Assembly: GCA_014843695.1 (NCBI GenBank)
Contig: CM026395.1
Span: 47,708,813 to 47,772,812, forward strand
Source: Archivesica marissinica
Lineage: Eukaryota > Mollusca > Bivalvia > Venerida > Vesicomyidae
Direction of reading: 5' to 3'
DNA: 64,000 nt
Part shown: positions 53,885-64,000 of the stretch, one piece after another
How the letters are laid out: each line of letters starts with the position of its first letter
How positions within the stretch are numbered: position 1 is the stretch's first letter
The notes under the pieces: model-generated
Database searches by the model: none
What the model was told of the DNA's origin: nothing
Seen by the model: the letters and a program-made list of their open reading frames with translations, nothing else
Position numbers and translations under genes: made by a program

Positions 53885-54884
53885 NNNNNNNNNNNNNNNN
53901 NNNNNNNNNNNNNNNNNNNNNNNNNNNNNNNNNNNNNNNNNNNNNNNNNNNNNNNNNNNNNNNNNNNNNNNNNNNNNNNNNNNNNNNNNNNNNNNNNNNN
54001 NNNNNNNNNNNNNNNNNNNNNNNNNNNNNNNNNNNNNNNNNNNNNNNNNNNNNNNNNNNNNNNNNNNNNNNNNNNNNNNNNNNNNNNNNNNNNNNNNNNN
54101 NNNNNNNNNNNNNNNNNNNNNNNNNNNNNNNNNNNNNNNNNNNNNNNNNNNNNNNNNNNNNNNNNNNNNNNNNNNNNNNNNNNNNNNNNNNNNNNNNNNN
54201 NNNNNNNNNNNNNNNNNNNNNNNNNNNNNNNNNNNNNNNNNNNNNNNNNNNNNNNNNNNNNNNNNNNNNNNNNNNNNNNNNNNNNNNNNNNNNNNNNNNN
54301 NNNNNNNNNNNNNNNNNNNNNNNNNNNNNNNNNNNNNNNNNNNNNNNNNNNNNNNNNNNNNNNNNNNNNNNNNNNNNNNNNNNNNNNNNNNNNNNNNNNN
54401 NNNNNNNNNNNNNNNNNNNNNNNNNNNNNNNNNNNNNNNNNNNNNNNNNNNNNNNNNNNNNNNNNNNNNNNNNNNNNNNNNNNNNNNNNNNNNNNNNNNN
54501 NNNNNNNNNNNNNNNNNNNNNNNNNNNNNNNNNNNNNNNNNNNNNNNNNNNNNNNNNNNNNNNNNNNNNNNNNNNNNNNNNNNNNNNNNNNNNNNNNNNN
54601 NNNNNNNNNNNNNNNNNNNNNNNNNNNNNNNNNNNNNNNNNNNNNNNNNNNNNNNNNNNNNNNNNNNNNNNNNNNNNNNNNNNNNNNNNNNNNNNNNNNN
54701 NNNNNNNNNNNNNNNNNNNNNNNNNNNNNNNNNNNNNNNNNNNNNNNNNNNNNNNNNNNNNNNNNNNNNNNNNNNNNNNNNNNNNNNNNNNNNNNNNNNN
54801 NNNNNNNNNNNNNNNNNNNNNNNNNNNNNNNNNNNNNNNNNNNNNNNNNNNNNNNNNNNNNNNNNNNNNNNNNNNNNNNNNNNN
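53885..54884. other. Assembly gap (1,000 N)
   Basis: Exactly 1,000 N. To the left is element-like sequence; to the right the middle of a sacsin-like exon starts abruptly. The gap probably joins pieces of unknown distance, so adjacency of the second sacsin copy to the element is not established. Confidence 0.95.
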
Positions 54885-57800
54885 GAATCGTTACAAGGCC
54901 CTTCGTTGTGTGTTTATAACAATAGTTATTTTACACACAAAGATATTGAAGGAATACATAATCTGGGGCAAGGCAGTAAAGGTGATGACCCTACAAAAAC
55001 TGGGCAATACGGAGTTGGGTTCAATGCAGTTTACCACTTAACTGATACGCCTTCGTTTGTAACCATGGGTCCGGGAACAGAAGAGGACGGCCTGTTGTTC
55101 ATTTTTGATCCATTATGCAACCACGTACCTGAGGCAACTTTGATTGAGCCGGGTATGATGTGCAAAGTTCAAGAAATCAAGAGTAACTTTTCGGACCATC
55201 TACTTGGCTTCTCTGTCGACGATTTGATAGTTGGTGGCATTGGAACAGTGTTTCGATTGCCTCTTCGAATAAAACAATCTGAGATCAGCAAGGAAGAAAT
55301 AGATATTGCAAAAATGGATTCCATTCTCCGTTCGTTTGAATCAGACATGTTTGAAGCTGTTCTTTTCCTGAAACATATTAGGTGTATAAAAGTTTCGAAC
55401 ATAACCTCTGGTACATTAACAGAAGAATATAAAGTAACAGTGCAATTGTCAGATGAAGCTGCAATGAAGAGAACAACATTTAATAAAGAAGTATGCGAGA
55501 TAACGAAAATGAACATGGACATTAAGGAAAAGAATCTAGAGACGCAACCAGTAGAAGTCATTTACCCAATGAAAGTGGTTGACAACAGAAATTGTTCAAA
55601 TCACTGGGTAATAGTTCAACGTTTCGGAGTACATGGTGATATTGATAAGCTAGATGCAGTAAAACAAAGCTTAAAATGTGGGGATTTAGGTATGATACCA
55701 TTAGGTGGAGTAGCAATACCTTTGACGGACGGTTTGCTAAAGAACAGTTCTGAAACTCGCGGACAAAACATTCCGGAACACCACGAAGGTAAGCCGAACA
55801 CATTACAAGATGTCCATACTTCTCGTCAAACAACTGAGCCGTGTAGTACCAACAAATCATATGCGAAATTTCATGGGAAGGCATTTTGCTTTTTGCCATT
55901 GCCAGTTGAAACGGGCTTACCTGTTCATATCAACGGACATTTTGCACTTGATCATGAAGCTAGGAGAGATCTCTGGAAAGACGGATATAGAATGGACTGG
56001 AATGATTGCATAGCATGTGCCATCATCATTCCGTCGTGGATATCAGGTCTACATTACCTTCGGGAGTGTCTTACGCCATGTGTAGAAAAAGCAAAAGTAT
56101 GGCTTACAGTCAATACTGTACTCAAGGAATTCCATACGTTTTTCCCTGTAAACAGTTGCTCATCTGATTTCTGGAGTAATATTGCATGCCAGTTTTACAA
56201 GTACATGGTAAACGAAAATAGTGCAATATTTCCATTCGTCGTGGATAGCAATTGTGAAATTGTCGCTAAGCTTAAAGGCACGAGAGACAGATTCCGCATA
56301 CAGTGGACAACTGTTAATGCAACACCAGACGAAGGATACAATGGAGTGTATAACACGGTGTTTAGCGAGCTGCCTACAATACATCCGATTAAGCATAGAG
56401 ATGACACCGCGCGATTGATTGTAAATCTTTTAAAGGCATTTGGTCTAAAACTGTTGGAAACTCCAATGTTGATTAAAACCGCCATGGAAAAGGCTGGCGT
56501 CAAAGGTATCCAAACATCGACACCTTCACTGGTGATAGCCTTTATGAAAACGTATATAGATCATTGTGACTGGAGTTGTGAGGTTGGTAATGAAATTAGC
56601 ATGTCGACATATCTGACAACAAACAATTTAAATGCGTTGGTAAATTATATTGTACTGGACAGTGATCATCACAGGAAAATGGAAGGACTGCCCGTATTAC
56701 TGACTGCTGATGGCATCATTAGAGTCTGTTCGGTCGAATCGCCAGTATTTATTTCCAAATACTCTAATCTTCTTCTGGATTCGTCGAATCTGTTTGTGCA
56801 TGATGATATTCGACTGGCCTTATCTGACTGGCGGTTGTTTGAAACAAATATATTTAAACAATTTAAGTTTGAAGACTTTGTTGATTTGCTTTCAACTGCT
56901 ATGGACATAGAGGTACTTGCGAGTGGTTCGAAGATCATGTTGACAGAGGTTGAAGATGCTGATCCGCAAGGAATTACAAAGAAATGGCTGTGTTTGCTTT
57001 ATGACTTCCTAAGTGAACATTCCATGAGTACATCAAACGACGTCGGTAGTACAATAGAGGATATCCACATAACAGACATTAATACAGATGCACTCAGAAA
57101 ACAAATAGAAGCCTTAGACAAATGGTCCTTCTTACCGTGTGTTGATGTAGATCAACAACCTGTTCTCATACCATTGCGAGAAACATCGCATTTACTGTTT
57201 CTGTCGTATTTCCATACCACATTGGATGATGTTAGTAAAGCACTTAAGAAATTTCAACTCCCGGCATTATATAAAAAGGCATTTGATGAATGCCGATGGA
57301 AGAAAGCCGTGAAATCGTCTATGGAAAAGATTGTGGCCTCACTTGAGCGACCATACGATTTGCTCCAGTGCTTAGTACATCACAGAGATACAATTAGATC
57401 ATGTGAAGCAAAAACGGGAGACGACGGAACAGAAATTTTAGCATTTTTCGGACGGAATCTGGAAGTTCTTCAGCAATTCCATGATGAAACCACTGGTACA
57501 CTTGCTCAGCAGTTGCGTCAGTTGCCACTTTATCTAACACAGCAAGGTACTTTGACAGACATTGCTGGGGATGCAGAAGTGTTAGTTTTACCAAAAGGCA
57601 TGCCTTTTGAAGGAATACAAACATGGGCAGATACTTGCAACATCACGTTATTACAAGAGAAAGAGTCTCTCGAATCGGTGTATGAATGTCTGGGTCTGAC
57701 AAAAGCAAATGTAGAATATGTTTATGGCGTTAAGATTTTGCCTACGTTTGATGCCATGCCTAACGAATGTTGGATGGAGCATATTCGATACCTACGAGAT

Positions 57801-60542
57801 TTGCTCGGTCATAGTGTATTGTATAATGACAAACAAAAGAAGCTCTTCAAAGGACTTAAAGACATTGCATTCATAAACATAAACGGTGAGATGAAGAGAG
57901 CCAATGAGCTGTATGATTCGCAGAATGAGATCTTCAAAGTGATGGTAGATTCAAGTGCATTTCCTCCATCAGATTTGTTGGCAACTGAATGGACGGTTTT
58001 CTTAGAGAAACTTGGACTCATTTGTGATGTCGACGATGCTATGATGGTTCAGTTCGCCCGCCAAGTAGAGCATGACGGCAGCATTCACATTGACAAAGGT
58101 GTACGGGACAAGTCTAGAGTTCTTCTTTCTCGATTCACACAGTTTGGCACGAATTGGAGTAGGTTGACACTGTCTCAAATTAGAACCTTAAACTTCATTG
58201 ACCCGTTCAACGTGGAAGCTGTCAATACAGCAATATGCCCACAGTTTGGTAGTGCAAACAGGCTAATATCATTCTATGAAGCCATTTCAAGTACTCATTC
58301 ACATTTATGTTGGACAAGTCTGAACTTACTTCCAAGTGAGATATGTAGCCAAGTATCAGCAGATGTCAGAAAACAACTCGGAATACACGAGCAGCCGCCG
58401 CTCGATGAAGTAATATCCCACTTTCACAATGTATGTTCCTCTTTAAAAGCGAAACTAAAAACCGACAGTGTTAGCACACAGTTAGTTAAGGATCAAATGG
58501 TATGCTTTTACGAGTTCTTCCGTAGCTGTACATCGTCTGCACAACAACTTGTGTCAGGATTTGAATCGAAACCCTTCATTCATTTACCAGATGAAAAAGA
58601 CATTGTAATGGCGAATGAAGTTGTAATTGATTTAGCAACCGATTCGGAGATTAAGCCGTACATGTGCAAAGCCCCTGCGTACTATGGCAAATACTACGAG
58701 CTTTTTCAGTTGATGGGTAGCAGACAAAAACCTATGTTCTGCCATTATGTAACTATTCTGCAGAGCATAAAAGAAACGAGCCAAGAGCAGGAAATGAGTG
58801 TACCTGAACGGGGGATCGTGAAACGAGCATTTCGAGGACTCGTAGAGCTCAAACTGGATACTGATGAAAGCATCGGCGAGGTACAATCAATACAGCTCCC
58901 AAACAAACAAATGGTTCTGAAGAATTCGAAACACATCGTTGTATCAAATAAACGGCCATTCGAGAGGAGACTAAAGGGACTCATTGAAATAGACTTGTGT
59001 GCTGGGGATACATTCCTGGATATCAAACATTGCTCACTGGAAGATGTGTTTGCAAAGTGGCCAGATAATCTGAGACCAGTTCTTTTAACAGATGTAGTTA
59101 CAGAAGAAGTATGCATTGAGATTAGTGCAAATACTGTATTACACAATGCCAAGGCCAGAAGGATTGAGAAGTTCTTGCATTCAAGAGAGTTGGTACATGG
59201 TCTATGCCGGTTACTGAAGCACCAGTGTACTGAAGGCGCCGCAAAGGTAGAGTTCGATAGCGCGTGTTGTGAGTCTGAGATTACTAAGCGCTTACAAAGC
59301 ACAAACGTTGTTGAGATGCCTACACTTAGAACTACGTTGAAGTATCGCGGAACTAGTGTTGCTGGATCTGAAAGGAATATAAAGTATCATATTCGGAAGG
59401 ATGACAATTTGACTGGATCATTCACGTTTTATTTCAACGATGACAGCACTACAGACTCAATACATCTACATAGCATATTTCATGGACTGATCTCCCTTGT
59501 TGAGATATGTGCACCCGGACTCCATGCAACTTCAATTGTACACGTGATGCTATTAATCCATGCACTTGAAACACCAAGAAAGATATCCGAAATTCTAGAC
59601 AATCTTTACATACCAAAATATGGCAGTCCCCGGGAGTCACAAGTGGATTACTTTCCAAAACCAGGAACATATGTCGAACCCCAATTCATTCCATTTCTAG
59701 AACAAGGAATACACCCTTTCAAAGATTACGAATATGACTACGTGGCCATGGAACTGGAAGACGCATTTATGGAAACAAATGATGACGCAGAGGAAAGTCC
59801 CGTTTATATTTACGTGAAGATCATGCGGGAAGTTAACAATGTAGCTGCTAGAGATACAAATACTGGTGATCTGGGAAGGGTGTACGTTGTCGATACTGGA
59901 AACAGGCAGATACAGTACGTGCATGTTCCAATATACCGTCTATACAGATTTATCCGTCGATATGTAGAAATGAGCAATGCAATCGAAGTGTATGTTCAAC
60001 ATGGAGAACGCGCAGAGCAAGGAATACCATTTGACGATCAGTGCAAGATAATAAGGGATGAATTGAAGGAAGCATGGCAACTGCCAGAAAAAGGTCGAAA
60101 GAGTGTCATTCGGCGCATACTTTTAAAATGGCATCCCGATAAAAATATGGGGAATGAGGCTTATTGTACTGAAGTGTTCAAGTATATCCAAATTATCCTC
60201 AGTAGACTTGAAAATGGAGAGGAATTAGTAGACGACGCTAAAGAGGAAATGTCTAAAGGAACGTCTCAATTTCCAAAATCGTCATCGGACTTCTACGAAA
60301 ATGTTTTCCGAAGAGCTAGAAGTTATGCGCGTGCATATCACGAAAACTTCGATGCTTATAATAGGTATGAGAGGACAGGAGAATATTCCCATGAGTCAGC
60401 GACTGTGACTAAACATCCGGATTACAGAGAAGCTCAAAGGTGGCTTCGTCAAGCTAAACAAGACATTCAAGCTGCTGACGCTATGCTACCATCGGCCGAA
60501 ACTGTGCATGCCTACAACTGGATATGCTATTTATGCCACCAG
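54885..60542 (+). CDS. Sacsin-like gene copy 2, exon 5 (3' half only)
   Basis: 5,658 nt aligned to 33905-39562 with no insertion or deletion. It starts inside ATPase repeat 3 at [20 protein letters not shown] and runs through the J domain (WHPDKN, about 60130) to the same CAG|GTAAGT donor at 60543. By hand I count about 58 amino-acid differences over 1,886 codons and only about two dozen silent changes. The frame is fully open. The 5' part lies in or beyond the N gap. It is either a paralog or the other haplotype of the first copy. Confidence 0.85.
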
Positions 60543-61912
60543 GTAAGTGTTACTATTTTCTGTCAAAATTTCATTTTTTACTCAAGCATGATTGCTACTG
60601 CAATACGTTTTGCGTAACTGTATTTTACGAACTAAATGTCTAATCCGCAATTATGAAATGGTAGTTATAATGTACATGATACACGTTTATTAAGCTGCCA
60701 TCTGCCTTAAGCAGTTCCATTAACTGTTGCAATAACATTATCTGAAGTGATGCCTTTTCCCTCATATTAAAAGTGATATAATAAGCTGCATGTGTTCATA
60801 CAGCTTGGACAGGATGATTGTCTTCTCAAAATAACATGGCGTGACTTATTAGTCCACCACCGGGAACATGTGTGCTTATATAGATGTACTTATGTATGTT
60901 TTATCCACTGCAGTACATTATATACAGACGCCACATAATCAAAGTAACCATGCAGTCGAGATTCTTGTCCGAACCGAATGTAAACTACTTGAAGACATAC
61001 ATATACCAAACTAATTACCAAGTTAATGCATATAAGGATAGCTGTGTGTCGTATGCTGCGGCAGAAAGCTTTACAACATAGTTCACATCCCTCAGAAAAC
61101 TATTGTCTGCTATATTTCCTATAGACATACATATACCAAACTAGCTATGTCGAGGGACTAGGGATCTATGGACTATACTGTTTCACTGGGAGACCTGTTG
61201 AAATAATATTAAGTTGACGTATCTAATAGTCTTAAAACGAATATGCTAACTTCCCGAACACTCGTATGTTTTCATTGCCCATTCAACTTTTCAACACATA
61301 CATGTATGTGAACATCCAGGACATTCGTTGTCACATTGTTTATTTCTATCTGAAACATTCTCAGCAGCTTGACATTCTTCCAGGAAAGACCAATACAAAA
61401 ATTGTGTTTCGGAATGGTGTCTGCAGCTCTTGTGATTCTTGAGTCGTGTGTCATCATGAGGCTTTGGTGTTTTGTTTTGTTATAGTGTGACACAGACTGC
61501 ATGGGTATTTTATTGGTCTGCTTATGTCTCCCTTTAGTTTAAACGTTATTTATTTTACAACGATTGCGAAGCAAGTTTTAACAACTTATATTAATCACTC
61601 TTGTTGGTTGGCGCAGATGACAGCGTTAATGTGGTCATTCTTGTCGGAGGAAACCGGAGTACCCGGAGAAAACCCACCTGTCCGATCTGGCGACCACCGT
61701 GTCATCTCACATAAGCGAGCGCTAACCACTGCGCAAATCGGACAGCCTCTGTTATAGATAGACATGTGTACTTGAATAGTTGTTTTATATGCAGTACATG
61801 TGACGAGACGTACATTATATATATCTATATGAATATGTTATATGCAATTGCGTGGTAATATCTGAAATGTTTTGCACGAATTAAAATGTATTTTTGTGTG
61901 TTAATAATGCAG
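60543..61912. other. Intron 5 of copy 2
   Basis: 1,370 bp, collinear with 39563-40970 with small indels. It has the same family-A SINE at 61546-61748, here with its tRNA head partly deleted. Confidence 0.6.
61546..61748 (-). mobile_element. tRNA-derived SINE (family A) in intron 5, copy 2
   Basis: Orthologous to the insertion at 40563-40806. About 40 bp between CATCTCACATA and AGCGAGCGCTAACC are missing, removing box B. Confidence 0.7.
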
Positions 61913-62020
61913 GCTTGCGAGAAGGCGTTAAAAGCGACACATTATTCCCGTGACGCCAACAGAATTCCGGCCGGTGTAAAGCTTACGTCATTAGCAATTA
62001 CACCTGAATTGTTGGAACAG
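61913..62020 (+). CDS. Sacsin-like gene copy 2, exon 6
   Basis: 36 codons, [20 protein letters not shown] and 16 more, with conserved AG and GT borders. Changes relative to copy 1 include Y to S, S to R and V to G. The frame is open. Confidence 0.85.
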
Positions 62021-63985
62021 GTATTATTAAGATATTGTTGATTAATTGGGATATACGGTAGCCTACAATTAGGTTTAGCACTGCTGAACCGGTATGGTTG
62101 TGATATTTTAATAGTTGTCCAATTATAATTACGTCTTTGTCTGTAATTTACATTGTCAATGGCTCGTCAGGCGCGTAGTTGCCTTTACGCCAGAATGCCT
62201 GGACTTGCACATTATATTCAGGAAGTGTTTTTTTGGGGGCTGGATATACAGTATAGTAGATGAAAAATTGAACTTTGCTTATGTGTTGTTAGTGCATAAA
62301 CGTCCCTTAAAAGGTGCCAGAATACACCATTTGGTGTCTAGGTTTCAAAGAATTAGTTGGGAGGATGCACCCTACCGGGTTCCCACCTTTGGTGCTCAAA
62401 TTTGCACATGTGGTGCTTAATAGATCAAATGGGCTTGCACGGTATTTTCAGCTGGCTACGCCGCTGCTCATTGTAACAACTAGGCAAATGTATAATGTGT
62501 CTGCTTATGTAGACAATATGGGATTTGCTTGCAAAATCTTGGCACCAGCCATTTTTGTAATCAGCATACATGTAGGATATTGAATAGTTTTGGTGCCAAT
62601 TCTTTTGAAGGTGGTTAAGTACTTTGTATGCTCTTTAATTATACTGATTCAATTATACCCCCGACATTTATTGGAAAATTGCCAAACTTGGTTTAAAATA
62701 TAGGATTTTTATTAAATATAGGTTATTACATATCAAAATGGTCACACTGCATCAATGAATACATATATTACACCCGAATACATGTATAATATGTGTGAGG
62801 GAAACTTGGTATGTAGTTCTGTATAATATGTGTGAGGGAAACTTGGTATGTAGTTCTGTATAATATGTGTGAGGGAAACTTGGTATGTAGTTCTGTATAA
62901 TATGTGTGAGGGAAACTTGGTATGTAGTTCTGTATAATATGTGTGAGGGAAACTTGGTATGTAGTTCTGTATAATATGTGTGAGGGAAACTTGGTATGTA
63001 GTTCTGTATAATATGTGTGAGGGAAACTTGGTATGTAGTTCTGTATAATATGTGTGAGGGAAACTTGGTATGTAGTTCTGTAAATATGTGTGAGGGAAAC
63101 TTGGTATGTAGTTCTGTATAATATGTGTGAGGGAAACTTGGTATATAGTTCTGTATAATATGTGTGAGGGAAACTTGGTATGTAGTTCTGTATAATATGT
63201 GTGAGGGAAACTTGGTATGTAGTTCTGTATAATATGTGTGAGGGAAACTTGGTATATAGTTCTGTATAATATGTGTGAGGGAAACTTGGTATGTAGTTCT
63301 GTATAATATGTGTGAGGGAAACTTGGTATGTAGTTCTGTATAATATGTGTGAGGGAAACTTGGTATATAGTTCTGTATAATATGTGTGAGGGAAACTTGG
63401 TATGTAGTTCTGTATAATATGTGTGAGGGAAACTTGGTATGTAGTTCTGTATAATATGTGTGAGGGAAACTTGGTATATAGTTCTGTATAATATGTGTGA
63501 GGGAAACTTGGTATGTAGTTCTGTATAATATGTGTGAGGGAAACTTGGTATATAGTTCTGTATAATATGTGTGAGGGAAACTTGGTATATAGTTCTGTAT
63601 AATATGTGTGAGGGAAACTTGGTATGTAGTTCTGTATAATATGTGTGAGGGAAACTTGGTATATAGTTCTGTATAATATGTGTGAGGGAAACTTGGTATA
63701 TAGTTCTGTATAATATGTGTGAGGGAAACTTGGTATATAGTTCTGTATAATATGTGTGAGGGAAACTTGGTATATAGTTCTGTATAATATGTGTGAGGGA
63801 AACTTGGTATGTCGTTCTGTATAATATGTGTGAGGGAAACTTGGTATGTAGTTCTGTATAATATGTGTGATAGCCTCCCTGATTTCTATCTCAATACAAT
63901 GCATCATGCATATTGCTATTACATGTACATTGTTTTCATTTAAATTATATAATTATTTACTTATTTATATATATATTATGTTCAG
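62021..63985. other. Intron 6 of copy 2
   Basis: 1,965 bp, collinear with 41079-42605 plus about 440 bp more minisatellite. The dispersed repeat at about 62165-62580 is retained. Confidence 0.6.
62785..63870. repeat. 37-bp minisatellite, about 29 copies (copy 2)
   Basis: The same unit as 41848-42488, with more variants reading TATATAGTTCTG in place of TATGTAGTTCTG; one unit is 1 bp short near 63085. The expansion relative to copy 1 accounts for most of the intron length difference. Confidence 0.9.
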
Positions 63986-64000
63986 GCAAGACTTCTTGAA
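63986..64000 (+). CDS. Sacsin-like gene copy 2, exon 7 (first 5 codons, cut by window edge)
   Basis: After TTCAG the sequence reads ARLLE and then the window ends. It is identical to the start of exon 7 at 42606. Confidence 0.75.

Noticed and set aside
53871..55041. Open frames starting left of the second N gap, including one running on into the sacsin exon
   Set aside because: The start codon lies in element-like sequence across 1,000 N. Only the part from 54885 is supported.

Overview
The window is animal nuclear DNA carrying remnants of a large virus-like transposon. The sacsin-type giant gene with spliceosomal introns, the several tRNA-derived SINE families and the long satellite and minisatellite arrays point to an invertebrate. 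A mollusc, probably a bivalve, is my best guess, but nothing in the window proves it. Two runs of exactly 1,000 N (16765-17764 and 53885-54884) are scaffold gaps of unknown real size.

Region 1 (1-16764) is an AT-rich endogenous Polinton/Maverick (adintovirus-like) element, cut by the window at its left edge and ending near 16764 in a terminal-repeat-like sequence. The left half, read on the minus strand, is the virion, packaging and integration block: adenain-like protease (edge), double-jelly-roll major capsid protein, a small basic virion protein, two paralogous minor-capsid-like proteins, a small membrane protein, an integrase with a chromodomain, several small basic proteins and an FtsK/HerA-type packaging ATPase. 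The right half carries a deoxynucleoside kinase, a small zinc-binding protein and a seven-zinc-knuckle protein on the minus strand. On the plus strand it carries a protein-primed family-B DNA polymerase, a NADAR-domain protein, a family of unknown proteins, a CxxC tandem pair and two RING proteins. At least eight of these genes are broken. The polymerase also lacks its palm motif A, so the element is most likely a non-autonomous fossil.

Region 2 (17765-21192) is satellite: a 40-bp array, then a 75-bp array with a SINE inserted. Region 3 (21193-22686) is a SINE-rich spacer.

Region 4 (about 22687-42767) is a seven-exon sacsin-like gene encoding about 4,429 residues from the first visible ATG. 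It has three Hsp90-like ATPase repeats, a J domain and a C-terminal HEPN domain, with one 11.1-kb exon.

Region 5 (42768-49039) is host spacer with four tandem-repeat arrays. Region 6 (49040-49995) holds the first two exons of a Pipsqueak-type HTH gene. The reading frame is cut at 49995/49996, where a 107-bp palindrome starts the end of a second Polinton fragment (49996 to about 52545, with another scrap at 53757-53833). That fragment carries more members of the family seen at 14.3-14.9 kb.

Region 7 (54885-64000) is a second copy of the 3' half of the sacsin-like gene. It aligns without a gap over 5.66 kb of exon and includes the paralogous introns, SINE and minisatellite. It is either a recent segmental duplication or an unmerged second haplotype joined across the gap.
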